Both the position numbers and the translations under genes were made by a program. The notes under the pieces are model-generated. The model saw only the letters and a program-made list of their open reading frames with translations. It was not told the DNA's origin and searched no databases. DNA of 56,069 bases from Azohydromonas lata NBRC 102462 (GTDB lineage: Bacteria; Pseudomonadota; Gammaproteobacteria; Burkholderiales; Burkholderiaceae_C), in contig NZ_BCTC01000038.1 in NCBI RefSeq assembly GCF_001571085.1, positions 1-56,069 on the forward strand, in the 5' to 3' direction. Positions within the stretch are counted from its first letter, which is position 1. Each line of letters starts with the position of its first letter. Of the stretch, positions 8,445 through 18,074 are shown in pieces.

Positions 8445-11400
8445 TTGGCCCTGTCGCGCACGCGCAGCGCCTGCGACGGCTCCAAGCGCCGGTTGCCCAC
8501 GGCGGCCAGCCGCCCAATCCGGCCGAACACGGTGCTAAAGCCCGCATCACCGAACAAGGCTGCCGACAGGCATGCGCCGAGTCCGATTCAGCTGCCCGGG
8601 ATTCGTTCGCTGCTAATGTGGCTGGTGCTGGCCTGCTTGCTGCCTTGCGTGCTGGCGGCGACGTTGCTGTTCGTGCATGAGTACCGCGGCGGGCGTGCCA
8701 ACCTGGAGCGCGACACGGTGCAGACCGCACGCGCGCTCACCCAGGCGGTGGACAGCCAGATCCTCAGGGCGCAGTCCATCGGCCAGGTGCTGGCCGTCTC
8801 ACCGTCACTGGCCGCCGGTGACTTCGCCGCGTTTCACCGTCAGGCCAAGGAAGCCGTTGTGGCGTCCGGGTTCGTGACCAATGTCCTGGTCAGCGACGCC
8901 TCCGGCCAGCAGTTGGTCAATACCGCTACCGAGTTTGGCCAGCCGCTGCCCATGCGTGCCGACCCACAGCGCGTGCGTCCTGTCTTCGACACGGGCCAAC
9001 CTCTGGTCACGGGCGTCGTGCTCGGTGGGGTACTTAAGCGGCCCGTCATCGGCATCGACGTGCCGGTGCGCGTTCATGAACGTGTCGTGTACTCACTGGG
9101 CGTGGGCATTGCAGCGGAGCAGTTCAATACCGTGTTCGAGGCGCAGCGGCTGCCGCCGGACTGGATTGCCGGCGTTTTCGACCGCACCGGTACGCTCGCC
9201 GCACGCTCACGCAAGCCTGAGCAGTTCGTCGGACACAAGGCTTCCGCACAGCTGCTGCAGGCCTTCAAGCTAGCCGAGGCCGGCACGACGGAGTCCACCA
9301 CCCAGGAAGGCATCCCGGTGACGACCTTCTTCAGCTGCTCCCCCACCACGAAGTGGTGCGTGGCCATCGGCATGCCGCGCCAGGCGCTGCTGTCGGGCCT
9401 GATGCGCACGCTATCCGTACTGACGGCCGGCGCCGCCGTCCTGCTGTTGTTGAGCTGGGTACTGGCCCGCCGCGTGGGTAAACGCATCGCGCGCTCGGTG
9501 GAGGCGCTGACCGTGCCCGCCACTGCACTGGGGCGCGGCGATGTGCCCGAGCCGCCTGTCGTGAGCGTCCGGGAGGCAGCCGACGTGGCGGCGGCCCTCG
9601 CTCGCGCGGCCGACCTGCTGCAGCAGCGCGATGCCCTCGTGCAGCACCGGGATGCACAGCTGGACGAGGCCCACCGCTTGGCCCGCCTGGGAACCTGGTC
9701 ATGGGACCCTGTCACCGGGAGTTTCCAGGCCTCCGGTTCGCTGTGCCGTCTCCTGGGCCAGGACGCTGAGCCTTCCGGCTGGCCGCTGGAAGCGGCGTTT
9801 GCCGCCGAAGCATGGCAGCGGCTGCAGGCGGCGGCACGGCAGGCCGCGAGCACGGGCACTGGGTTCGACCTGGAGTTGCCCGCACGCGATGGCCATGGCC
9901 GGCTGCTGTGGCTGCACGCCAGGAGCGGCGTGGTGCGTGACGACACTGGCGAAACGCTGGCTCTTCACGGGACGATGCAGGACATCACCGAGAGCAAGCA
10001 GTCTGGAGCCGCGCTGCTGCGGGCGCATGAGCGGCTGGGCCTGGCGCAGCGCGCGGCCCGGGCCGGCTTGTGGGAATGGGATCTCGCCATGGGGAGCTTC
10101 CACTGGTCCGACGAGCTGTTCCTTTTGTTCGGCCTCGATCCGCAGCGGGACCACGCCGGTATGGAGGCATGGCAATCGGTGGTGCATCCCGACGATCGCC
10201 AGCGCGCGCTGGCCGCCGTGACGGCCGCGGTGCAAGAGCGCCGTGCGCTGTCGGTGTCCTACCGCATCGTGCTGGGCGACGGGCAGGAACGCTGGATTGA
10301 CGCCTCTGGCGGTATCGGTGAGGACAGCGACGGCAAGGGCTTGCGCATGAGCGGCCTGTGCATCGACGCTACCGCGTGGCGCCAGGCCGAGCGGGCAGTG
10401 GCCGAGCTCAACGCGACGCTGGACCTGGCTCCGGTGCTGGTGCGCGACTTCGACGGCACGATCCGCCACTGGTCCAAGGGCTGCGAGCGGCTTTACGGCT
10501 GGCGCACCGACGAGGCCGTGGGGCGCAACGCGCACGAGCTGCTGCGCACGGTCTTTCCCGTGCCGTTGCCAGCGTTGGAGGGGGTGCTGGAGCGCGAGGG
10601 CGAGTGGACGGGTGAGCTGCACCACACCACGCGCGACGGCCGGGTGCTGGCCGTGGTCGCGCGCAAGGCGCTGCGCCGCGATGCGCAAGGCCGTCCGCTG
10701 GCCGTGGCCGAAGCGGTGACGGACGTGACGGCGGCCCGCGAAGCACAGACCGAGCTCGCCCGGCTCAACACCACACTGGAGCAGCGCGTGCAGTCGCGCA
10801 CGCTGCAGCTGGTGGCCATGCGCGATGCGGCCGAGGCTGCCACACGGGCCAAGAGCGCATTCCTGTCCAACATGAGCCACGAGATCCGCACGCCGATGAA
10901 CGCCATCATCGGCTTCACCCACCTGCTCATGCGCGACGCCGCGCCGGGGCAGCAGCTGCAGCGGCTGCAGACGGTGGAGCAGGCGGCGCAGCACCTGCTG
11001 CGGCTGCTCAACGACATCCTGGACCTCTCCAAGATCGAGGCCGGCAAGATGGTGCTGGAGGACGCCGAGTTCGACCTCGACGTGCTGCTGTCGCGCGTCA
11101 TCAGCCTGGTGCGCGAGGCCGCGGCAGCCAAGCAGCTGGAGTTGGTGCTCGACACCCACGGGGTGCCGCAGCACCTGCGCGGGGACTCGACGCGGCTGTC
11201 GCAGGCGCTGCTCAACCTGCTGTCCAACGCGGTGAAGTTCACCGCGAGCGGCTGGGTGCGCCTTCGCATCGAGCTGCTGCAGGACGGTGCCGCGCAGATG
11301 CTGCTGCGCTTCGAGGTCAGCGACACCGGCGAAGGCATCGCGCCCGCGCGGCTGGGGGCGCTGTTCAGCGCCTTCGAACAGGCCGACGCCTCCACCACGC

Positions 11401-12449
11401 GCCGCCATGGCGGCAGCGGGCTGGGGTTGGCGCTCACGCGCCACATCGCGCAGCTCATGGGGGGCGAGGTGGGCGTGCAAAGCAGCCCGGGCCAGGGCAG
11501 CACCTTCTGGTTCACGGCCCGGGTGGGATGCGCTGCGGGCCCGGCCAGGACGCTCACGCCCATCCGGCTGCAGGGGCTGCGAGCCTTGATCGTGGACGAC
11601 CTGCCCGAGGCCCGCTCTGCGCTCGTCGAGCAACTCTGGGGGCTGGGGCTCAAGGCCACGGCCACGGAAAGCGGCCAGGCCGCGGTGGGCTTGGTGCACG
11701 ACGCCCGCGCTGGCGGCGGCTTCTTCGACCTGCTGCTCATCGACTGGCGCATGCCGGCCATGGACGGCATCGCCACGCTGGCACAGCTGCAGCAGGCGCT
11801 CCCGGGCCCGGTGCCTCCCAGCATCCTGGTCACGGCGCAGGACGAGCCTTGTCTGCACGAACAAGCCAGGGAGGCGGGATTCCATGCCGTGCTGCTCAAG
11901 CCCGTCACGGCGTCGGCGCTGCACGATGCGCTGGTGCACCTGCTGCAGCCGGCATCGGGCACGGCGCTCGCCGTCCCGTACATGCCGGGCCGGCAGATGC
12001 TGCAGGCCCTCAGGAGCCGACACGCCGGCGCACGGATCCTGCTGGCCGAGGACAACGCGGTCAACCAGGAGCTGGTGGCCATGCTGCTGCGCGCTGCCGG
12101 CCTGGAAGTCATCGTGGCCGAGGACGGCGAGCGCGCCGTCGAGATGGCGCTGGCGCAGGAGTTCGACGTGATCCTGATGGACATGCAAATGCCCCGCATG
12201 GACGGCCTCGCCGCCACGATAGCCATTCGCAAGGAGCACAGGCAGCGCGTGCCCATCATCGCCTTGACGGCCAACGCCTTTGCGGATGACCGCAAGGCCT
12301 GCCTGGCCGCCGTCATGAACGATTTCATGACCAAGCCGGTGGTGCCGGAAACGTTGTACGCGATGCTGGCGAAATGGCTGCCGCCTATGCACGCAGAAGC
12401 TTCCCCAAGCTCTTCCGCAATCTCCGGGTACCGGCCGCCGGCGGCGTGA
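8445..12449 (+). CDS. Membrane-bound hybrid sensor histidine kinase (periplasmic sensor, PAS repeats, two receivers)
   Basis: Up to 1334 aa. A transmembrane helix (about residues 56-78) precedes a periplasmic Cache-like sensor region (80-315), followed by a second helix (322-341) and a HAMP-like linker. PAS domains follow (about 405-515, 530-645, 655-765), then HisKA with His812 in NMSHEIRTPMNAIIGF, the ATPase domain (LLNLLSNAVKF, DTGEG, GSGLGLALTRH), receiver 1 with Asp1100 in LLIDWRMPAMDG, and receiver 2 with Asp1246 in VILMDMQMPRMDG. No HPt domain is present. The 5' end is uncertain: position 8445 is a TTG, an in-frame GTG lies at 8532 and an ATG at 8616, and none has a clear ribosome binding site. 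The first ~50 residues look unlike the rest and may not be translated. It neighbours another hybrid kinase of similar catalytic layout. Confidence 0.88.
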   Translation: MALSRTRSACDGSKRRLPTAASRPIRPNTVLKPASPNKAADRHAPSPIQLPGIRSLLMWLVLACLLPCVLAATLLFVHEYRGGRANLERDTVQTARALTQAVDSQILRAQSIGQVLAVSPSLAAGDFAAFHRQAKEAVVASGFVTNVLVSDASGQQLVNTATEFGQPLPMRADPQRVRPVFDTGQPLVTGVVLGGVLKRPVIGIDVPVRVHERVVYSLGVGIAAEQFNTVFEAQRLPPDWIAGVFDRTGTLAARSRKPEQFVGHKASAQLLQAFKLAEAGTTESTTQEGIPVTTFFSCSPTTKWCVAIGMPRQALLSGLMRTLSVLTAGAAVLLLLSWVLARRVGKRIARSVEALTVPATALGRGDVPEPPVVSVREAADVAAALARAADLLQQRDALVQHRDAQLDEAHRLARLGTWSWDPVTGSFQASGSLCRLLGQDAEPSGWPLEAAFAAEAWQRLQAAARQAASTGTGFDLELPARDGHGRLLWLHARSGVVRDDTGETLALHGTMQDITESKQSGAALLRAHERLGLAQRAARAGLWEWDLAMGSFHWSDELFLLFGLDPQRDHAGMEAWQSVVHPDDRQRALAAVTAAVQERRALSVSYRIVLGDGQERWIDASGGIGEDSDGKGLRMSGLCIDATAWRQAERAVAELNATLDLAPVLVRDFDGTIRHWSKGCERLYGWRTDEAVGRNAHELLRTVFPVPLPALEGVLEREGEWTGELHHTTRDGRVLAVVARKALRRDAQGRPLAVAEAVTDVTAAREAQTELARLNTTLEQRVQSRTLQLVAMRDAAEAATRAKSAFLSNMSHEIRTPMNAIIGFTHLLMRDAAPGQQLQRLQTVEQAAQHLLRLLNDILDLSKIEAGKMVLEDAEFDLDVLLSRVISLVREAAAAKQLELVLDTHGVPQHLRGDSTRLSQALLNLLSNAVKFTASGWVRLRIELLQDGAAQMLLRFEVSDTGEGIAPARLGALFSAFEQADASTTRRHGGSGLGLALTRHIAQLMGGEVGVQSSPGQGSTFWFTARVGCAAGPARTLTPIRLQGLRALIVDDLPEARSALVEQLWGLGLKATATESGQAAVGLVHDARAGGGFFDLLLIDWRMPAMDGIATLAQLQQALPGPVPPSILVTAQDEPCLHEQAREAGFHAVLLKPVTASALHDALVHLLQPASGTALAVPYMPGRQMLQALRSRHAGARILLAEDNAVNQELVAMLLRAAGLEVIVAEDGERAVEMALAQEFDVILMDMQMPRMDGLAATIAIRKEHRQRVPIIALTANAFADDRKACLAAVMNDFMTKPVVPETLYAMLAKWLPPMHAEASPSSSAISGYRPPAA

Positions 12450-12583
12450 TGGTGCGAGAGCCTGCCAGGCACGAATCGTGAGTTCATCCCTTGTTTCTTC
12501 GCCAAGCTGCTGAGCAAATCCATGAAGCCGCTGAATGACGCACCCCTGTGCCGGATCCTGCTGGCAACAGCAACGATGCGGTT

Positions 12584-15500
12584 ATGACCCAAGGGCTTGT
12601 GGACCAGGCGGGCTCGGCTGCGAGCGATGGCGAGGAGCGCTTTCGCGCCATGGCCGAGCTGCTGCCCAGCATGGTGTTCGAGACCGATGAGACCGGGGCC
12701 AACACCTGGTCCAGCATGGCGTGGGTGCGCTTTACGGGCCTGAGTCGCGAGCAGCTTGCCGGCGAGGGCTGGCGAGCGGCCATCCACCCGGACGACCTCG
12801 CCACCAGCCATGCCGGCTGGCCGCTGTCGGTGGCCACTGGAGCCGAGTTCCTCGCGCGCAGCCGCGTGCGGCGCCACGATGGCGCGTGGCGCTGGCACCT
12901 GGTGCGCGCCGTGCCCCGGCGCGACGCCGCCGGCCACGTGCTGGCCTGGACCGGCTCGGCCACGGACATCGACGACCTCGTGCATGGCCAGGCCGTCTTG
13001 GAGGAGCAGGAGCGGCGCAGCCGCTTCCTGTTGGCGCTCAACGAGCGGCTGCGCGACCTCACCGACCCGCAGGCCATCGTGGACGCGGCGTCCGCGGCGC
13101 TGGGCACGCACCTGGGCGTGGCGCAAGTGGGCTATGCGGAAGTGGAACAAACGCCGTCGCATACGGTGGTGCGCGTGCATCGCGACTGGAACGACGGGCG
13201 CCTGACCTCGGTGGTGGGCGAGTGGCGACTGGAGGATTTCGGCGAGTTCGTCGCTGCGGCGATGAAGGCCGGCCGCAGCATCAGCGTGGCCGACGTGCGG
13301 CAGGATGCGCGCACCAACGCGCCCGAGGTGCTGGCGGCCTACGAGGCGATCCGCACCTATGCCTGCCTGAGCGTGCCGCTGCTCAAGCACGGCCGGCTGG
13401 TGGCGACGCTGTTCGTCAACCACTGCCAGGCACGGCCGTGGCAGGACGTCGAGATCGAGCTGGTGCAGCAGCTGTGCGAGCGCGTGTGGGCAGCGGTGGA
13501 AAGGGCGCGTGCCGAGCGGGCGCTGGCGGCCAGCGAAGCCCACCTGCAGGCGGTGCTCGATGCCCTGCCCGTGGGCGTAGGGCTGGCGGACGCCGAAGGC
13601 CGGCTCGTGCGCCACAACGCGGCGAACCGGGCGCTGTGGGGCATGCTGCCCGCGACCCATCACTGGGAAGAGTACGGGCAGTGGGAAGCGTACTGGGGCG
13701 ACAGCGGCGAGCGCATCGCCGCCAGGGACTGGGCCCTGGCCCGGGCGCTTCGCCAGGGCCAGGTCGTGCGTGGCGACCTTGTCGAGTACCAGCCCGTCGG
13801 CGGCGGGCCGCGGCGCTGGTGCCTCAACAGCGCAGCTCCCGTGCGCGACGCGCAGGGCCGCATCGTCGGCGGCGTGGCCGTGACGCTGGACGTGACGCCG
13901 CTGCGCGCGGCGCAGGCGGCGCTGGCCGAGCGCGAGCGCATCCTGTCGCTCTTCGTGGAAAACGCCCCGGCAGCCATTGCCATGTTCGACACGGGCATGC
14001 GCTACCTGGCCGTCTCGCGCCGGTTCCTCTGCGACTACGGCCTGCCGCCAGACACCCCGGTGATCGGCAGCTCGCACTACGAGGTGTGGCAAGGACAGCC
14101 CGCGCACTGGCCAGCCCTGCATGCGCGCGCACTTCAAGGCGAGAACGTCGTGCAGGAGCGCGACGCCTTCGTCGGCGCCGATGGCCGCCAGGGCTGGCTG
14201 CGCTGGTCCATGTGCCCGTGGCGTGACGGCCAAGGCCGCATCGCGGGCGTGCTGCTGACAGCGGAAGTGATCACAGCGCAGGTGCAGGCCGAGCAGCAGC
14301 TCCACAGCAGCGAAGCCCAGGCCCGGCAGGCTGCGGCGCAGCTGGCACAGACCCAGCTGCGGCTGGAGGCGGCCCTGGCCAGCGGGCGCCTGGGCGTGTG
14401 GGACTGGAACGTGGTCACGGGCGAGTCCTGGTGGACGCCGCAGATGTTCGAGCTGGTCGGGCTGCCGGTGCGCGAGGACGGCGCGGCGCGAGCGGACTTG
14501 TTCATGGCCATGTTGCATCCCGAGGACCGATCCGGTGTCGAGCGTGCCGTGGGGCAGGCCCTGGACGGCACACACCCATTCGACACCGAGATGCGCCTGG
14601 TGCGCGCCGACGGAGCGACGTGCTGGGTGCTGGGCCGGGCCGTGGTGCTGCGCGACGAGCAGGGCCGGGCACAGCGCATGGTGGGCGTGAACCTCGACAT
14701 CACGGCGCAGAAGGTGGCGCAGTTGCGCGTGCAGGAGCTCAACGCCACGCTGGAGCAGCAGGTGCTGCAGCGCACGGACGAGCTGCAGCTCGCAGCCGGG
14801 CGTGAGCGCGCCATCCTGGCCAGTGCGGCCAGCGCCATCGTCGCCACTGACCTGGCCGGTCGCGTCACCTCGTTCAATCCGGCTGCCCAAGCCATGTTTC
14901 AGAGGAGCGCCGAAGCGGTACTGGGCACCCCGGTCGTCGATCTCTATGACGCGCAGTACCTGCACTCGCACCTGGCCGACTTCCCGCCGGAGGTGCTGCA
15001 GGTGCTCTGGCCTGACGACGCCGCCCGCCTCCAAGGCTCACCCGGCGCCGAGCGCAGCGAGTGGATCTACGTGCGCGCGGACGGCACGCGGTTTCCCGGG
15101 CTGCTCAGCGTGAGCGTGCTGCGCGACGCGTACGGTGCGCCCCTGGGCTTGCTGGGCGTGGTCACGGACCTCAGCGAGCGCAAGGCGCTGGAAGAGGCGC
15201 TGCGGCAGCGCACGCAGCAGGCGGAAGCCGCCAACCGGGCCAAAAGTGCTTTCGTGGCCAACATGAGCCACGAAATCCGCACGCCCATGAACGCCATCCT
15301 GGGCCTGACACACCTGCTCGCTGGCGAAGGCGCCACGGCGCAGCAGGCTGCGCAACTGGCCAGGATCGAGGGCGCGGCGCGGCACCTGCTGTCCATCATC
15401 AACGACATCCTGGACCTCTCCCGTATCGAGGCCGGCAAGCTGGAGCTGGAGCAGCGCGATTTCTCGTTGCCAGCCCTGCTGGAGCAGGTTCGCTCCATGA

Positions 15501-16429
15501 TCGGCGCCAGTGCCGCGGCCAAGGCGCTGGCCGTGGAGGTGGACATGGGTGACGTGCCGGCGTGGCTGCTGGGCGACGACACGCGCGTGCGCCAGGCGCT
15601 GCTCAACTACGCGGGCAATGCGGTCAAGTTCACCGAGTCGGGAAGCATCACGCTGCGCTCACGGCTGGAGCAGCAGCGCGACGCGAAGTTGCTGGTGCGC
15701 TTCGAGGTTGAGGACACCGGCGTCGGTGTCAATCCTCAGGAGGTGGCGCGGCTTTTCGAGGCTTTCGAGCAAGCGGACGCCTCGACCACGCGCGAGCACG
15801 GTGGCACGGGGCTGGGTCTGGCCATCACGCGGCGCCTTGCCGAGCTCATGGGTGGCAGCGCCGGTGCACGGCCCCGTCCGGGCGGGGGCAGCGTGTTCTG
15901 GTTCACGGCCTGGCTGGGGCGAGGTGCCGGCGCTCCAACGGCCGAGGCCGCGCCTGCACGCCCTGACGTCGCACTGCGCCAGCGCCACGCCGGCGCACGG
16001 GTGCTGGTGGCGGAGGATCACCCCGTGAACCGCGAGGTGGCGCTGGCGCTGCTGCGTAACGTGGGGCTGGACGTCGATTTCGCCGAGCACGGCCAGGCGG
16101 CTGTGGAGAAGGCTGTCCGTGGCTGCTACGACCTGGTGCTCATGGACATGCAGATGCCGGTGATGGACGGGTTGCAGGCCACGCGCGCGCTGCGCGCGAT
16201 GACGAGCCTGCAGGCATTGCCCATCCTGGCCATGACGGCCAACGCCTTCGGCGAAGACCGGCAAGCTTGCCTGGCCGCGGGCATGGACGACTTCGTCACC
16301 AAGCCGGTGGAGCCGCAGGTGCTGTACGCGACGTTGCTGAAGTGGCTCGAAAGCGGGCGTGGCGACACGGCAAGGCAGGTGCATCAGGCGCTGCAGCCAC
16401 CGCCCGGGTCGAACTGGCACAGCGCCTGA
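12584..16429 (+). CDS. Cytoplasmic multi-PAS/GAF hybrid sensor histidine kinase
   Basis: 1281 aa from the ATG at 12584; an in-frame GTG at 12548 would add 12 residues. No transmembrane segment is seen. In GTG numbering the order is PAS (30-145), GAF (160-320), four further PAS modules (330-455, 465-580, 605-720, 755-880), HisKA with His908 in NMSHEIRTPMNAILGL, the ATPase domain (YAGNAVKF, DTGVG, GTGLGLAITRR) and one receiver with Asp1200 in LVLMDMQMPVMDG. It lacks an HPt domain. The kinase core and terminal receiver strongly resemble those of the preceding gene, so the pair probably arose by duplication and exchange of the sensor part. The signal is unknown; the GAF and PAS array suggests several cytoplasmic inputs. 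Confidence 0.9.
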   Translation: MTQGLVDQAGSAASDGEERFRAMAELLPSMVFETDETGANTWSSMAWVRFTGLSREQLAGEGWRAAIHPDDLATSHAGWPLSVATGAEFLARSRVRRHDGAWRWHLVRAVPRRDAAGHVLAWTGSATDIDDLVHGQAVLEEQERRSRFLLALNERLRDLTDPQAIVDAASAALGTHLGVAQVGYAEVEQTPSHTVVRVHRDWNDGRLTSVVGEWRLEDFGEFVAAAMKAGRSISVADVRQDARTNAPEVLAAYEAIRTYACLSVPLLKHGRLVATLFVNHCQARPWQDVEIELVQQLCERVWAAVERARAERALAASEAHLQAVLDALPVGVGLADAEGRLVRHNAANRALWGMLPATHHWEEYGQWEAYWGDSGERIAARDWALARALRQGQVVRGDLVEYQPVGGGPRRWCLNSAAPVRDAQGRIVGGVAVTLDVTPLRAAQAALAERERILSLFVENAPAAIAMFDTGMRYLAVSRRFLCDYGLPPDTPVIGSSHYEVWQGQPAHWPALHARALQGENVVQERDAFVGADGRQGWLRWSMCPWRDGQGRIAGVLLTAEVITAQVQAEQQLHSSEAQARQAAAQLAQTQLRLEAALASGRLGVWDWNVVTGESWWTPQMFELVGLPVREDGAARADLFMAMLHPEDRSGVERAVGQALDGTHPFDTEMRLVRADGATCWVLGRAVVLRDEQGRAQRMVGVNLDITAQKVAQLRVQELNATLEQQVLQRTDELQLAAGRERAILASAASAIVATDLAGRVTSFNPAAQAMFQRSAEAVLGTPVVDLYDAQYLHSHLADFPPEVLQVLWPDDAARLQGSPGAERSEWIYVRADGTRFPGLLSVSVLRDAYGAPLGLLGVVTDLSERKALEEALRQRTQQAEAANRAKSAFVANMSHEIRTPMNAILGLTHLLAGEGATAQQAAQLARIEGAARHLLSIINDILDLSRIEAGKLELEQRDFSLPALLEQVRSMIGASAAAKALAVEVDMGDVPAWLLGDDTRVRQALLNYAGNAVKFTESGSITLRSRLEQQRDAKLLVRFEVEDTGVGVNPQEVARLFEAFEQADASTTREHGGTGLGLAITRRLAELMGGSAGARPRPGGGSVFWFTAWLGRGAGAPTAEAAPARPDVALRQRHAGARVLVAEDHPVNREVALALLRNVGLDVDFAEHGQAAVEKAVRGCYDLVLMDMQMPVMDGLQATRALRAMTSLQALPILAMTANAFGEDRQACLAAGMDDFVTKPVEPQVLYATLLKWLESGRGDTARQVHQALQPPPGSNWHSA

Positions 16430-16511
16430 GCACAGACCTGCACTGTTGGTCAAGCCGTGGCTGTCGCCGTGCGGGCGCCTTTGCTTGCTGCCCCCAACCA
16501 AGCACGCCACC

Positions 16512-16649
16512 CTTGGCCACAAGCAGGTCCCAGCAGCCGTGAACCGTGGCCATGAGCTCCTTGTGGTCAAAGGGCTTGGCCAAGTAGGCAGTGCAGCCCG
16601 TACCCAGGATGCATTCCCGGTCGCCCTTCATGGTCAGTGCGCTGAGCAC
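16512..16649 (-). pseudogene. Remnant of a response-regulator receiver domain
   Basis: Read leftward, this stretch gives the last ~45 residues of a receiver domain: an ALT-MKGDREC segment, then GCTAYLAKPFDHKEL with the conserved Lys-Pro, then a helix. The frame is open from 16757, but the sequence upstream of 16649 shows no phospho-acceptor strand and nothing before it resembles the first half of the domain. I therefore read it as a decayed 3' fragment of a regulator or hybrid kinase. The flanks 16430-16511 and 16650-17000 hold nothing recognisable. Confidence 0.6.
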
Positions 16650-17015
16650 TGAACTAAAGTCCTTCACACCGGCAGCGTTTCGACGGACGCGTGCTTTGGA
16701 GCACATGTGAAAGATACGTGCAATGCGGCTTGGCGCCTGAAGTGGTATATTAGACATGCGCTTGTATTCGATGAAACGATGACTTCCTACGAGTTCGTTT
16801 TCTCAACGTAAGCGCCTGGATCACGAGTTGATCTCTCTCCTTTCCCAGGGCTGCTGATTGCTTAGGCGATCTTGATGTTCTGGCTACCTCTGGTTCGCAG
16901 CGAATACCCCTGCCAACCAGCGCCTGGACCGAGTTCATCCGCCACACAGGCACGTGCGCCTCGCACGCCACATTAGCCAGACCCGGCCGGCCGTCTATGA
17001 AGGCCGTGCCACCGA

Positions 17016-17258
17016 AAGCACTACATCGACATATCCATCCGGGTAGGCAAGTACCTTGTCTCCCCTCTGACCCGATCTCTCGGGCAGGGCCGCTTCGCCG
17101 CCTCCGTCTCCATTCGCAGCGGACGAGGCAGCGCTACGCATGACCGCGTCCTGCGCTTCACGCCGGAATTCGGTTCCGGTGAGGCCGCGCTGCACTACGC
17201 CACCGCTCAAGGACTGGACTGGATCGGGCGCACTGCTGCCGACCAGGCTCCGGCCTGA
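17016..17258 (+). pseudogene. Conserved-looking small gene lacking a start codon
   Basis: An open frame ends with TGA at 17256-17258 and encodes about 80 residues with protein-like character: KHYIDISIRVGKYLV, then SVSIRSGRGSATHDRVLRF, then [15 protein letters not shown]. No ATG, GTG or TTG lies between the preceding in-frame stop (16998-17000) and this body. The codon where homologues would start is AAG at 17016-17018, one base away from ATG. Either a start-codon mutation silenced the gene or a rare start codon is used. It sits 44 bp before infA and may belong to that transcription unit. Function unknown; I recall similar small proteins beside cold-shock genes in Burkholderiales but cannot verify that here. 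Confidence 0.5.
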
Positions 17259-17302
17259 TCGAGCCCCGTTTTCCACCCCTTACAGACATCGAAAGTGACC
17301 TC

Positions 17303-17563
17303 ATGGCCAAGGAAGAATTGATCGAGATGCACGGCGTCGTTGGCGAAGTTCTGCCCGATTCGCGCTTTCGCGTGAAGCTGGAGAACGGGCACGAGCTGGT
17401 GGCCTACACCGCCGGGCGCATGAAGAAGCACCACATCCGCATCCTGGCCGGCGACAACGTCTCGCTTGAATTGTCGCCCTACGACCTGAGCAAGGGCCGC
17501 ATTACGTTCCGGCACCTGGAGCGCCGGGGACCGCCGCCTTCGGCTCAGCAGCGCAGGCGTTGA
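17303..17563 (+). CDS. infA: Translation initiation factor IF-1 (probable second copy)
   Basis: 86 aa. The S1-type OB fold of IF-1 is clear: [19 protein letters not shown], then [30 protein letters not shown] and [15 protein letters not shown]-1 binds the A site of the 30S subunit during initiation. It carries a basic tail of about 15 residues after the usual end at FRH, making it longer than the canonical 72 aa. Many betaproteobacteria carry one infA in the ribosomal protein cluster and another elsewhere; the absence of ribosomal genes and the neighbouring cold-shock gene suggest this is the accessory copy, possibly used on cooling. That role is inference. Confidence 0.93.
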   Translation: MAKEELIEMHGVVGEVLPDSRFRVKLENGHELVAYTAGRMKKHHIRILAGDNVSLELSPYDLSKGRITFRHLERRGPPPSAQQRRR

Positions 17564-17595
17564 TAACTCCGCACGCAGCCACACCTCACGACGCG

Positions 17596-17639
17596 GCTTC
17601 TTCGCCAAGAAGCTGCTCCACCGCACCAGCCTGAGCTGG
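17596..17639 (+). promoter_or_regulatory. Two tandem hairpins in the cold-shock gene leader
   Basis: In the 121-bp gap between infA and the cold-shock gene, GCTTCTT (17596-17602) pairs with AAGAAGC (17607-17613) around a 4-nt loop, and CCAGC (17626-17630) pairs with GCTGG (17635-17639), also around 4 nt. A T-rich run (ACTTTTTCC) follows from about 17649. They could form a terminator-like element between the genes or a structured leader of the type that controls cold-shock mRNAs. Confidence 0.4.
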
Positions 17640-17684
17640 GGCATAGCTACTTTTTCCACTACCGTCACGACAAGGAACGACGAC

Positions 17685-17894
17685 ATGACTACCGAAACCG
17701 GCACCGTCAAATGGTTCAACGAAACCAAGGGCTTTGGCTTTATCACGCCTGACAACGGCGGCAAGGACCTGTTTGCCCACGTGAGCGAAATCCAGGGCAC
17801 TGGCTTCAAGACCCTGGCTGAGAACCAGCGCGTGGAATTCCAGGTCACGCAAGGCAAGAAAGGGCCGCAGGCTTCCACCATTCGGACGCTGTAA
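17685..17894 (+). CDS. Cold-shock protein, CspA family
   Basis: 69-aa single cold-shock domain that binds single-stranded nucleic acid and acts as an RNA chaperone. Both RNA-binding motifs are intact: RNP1 KGFGFI and RNP2 LFAHV. The protein starts [15 protein letters not shown] and ends in ASTIRTL, the normal family length. The spacer before the ATG contains AAGGA about 9 bp upstream. It lies downstream of infA on the same strand and is followed after 42 bp by a truncated duplicate of itself. Confidence 0.96.
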   Translation: MTTETGTVKWFNETKGFGFITPDNGGKDLFAHVSEIQGTGFKTLAENQRVEFQVTQGKKGPQASTIRTL

Positions 17895-17936
17895 CGCAGC
17901 ACCGGCGTCCCAATTCTCGCCGGCAACCTTGACCAC

Positions 17937-18074
17937 ATGACTACACAAGCCGGCACCGTCAAATGGTTCGATGAACCCAAGGGCTTCGGTCTTATCAAGC
18001 CCGACAACGGTGGCAGCGACTTGTTTGCCCACTTCAGCGAGATGGTCTGCGCTGGTGGCTGCAAGGCACGCTGA
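17937..18074 (+). pseudogene. Truncated duplicate of the cold-shock gene
   Basis: A 45-codon frame from ATG at 17937 encodes the first two thirds of a cold-shock domain ([20 protein letters not shown], then DLFAHFSEM), with RNP1 altered to KGFGLI and RNP2 kept. It then diverges (VCAGGCKAR) and stops before strands 4 and 5. It closely resembles the intact gene just upstream, so a tandem duplication followed by decay is the simplest explanation. A folded product is unlikely. Confidence 0.7.

Noticed and set aside
9699-12392. 897-codon minus-strand open frame
   Set aside because: Antisense shadow of the first hybrid kinase; no domain or plausible start.
10493-15034. 1513-codon open frame on the minus strand across both hybrid kinases
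   Set aside because: It is antisense to two genes with clear domain motifs, has a low-complexity His/Gln/Arg-rich translation, and reflects the codon bias of high-GC DNA.
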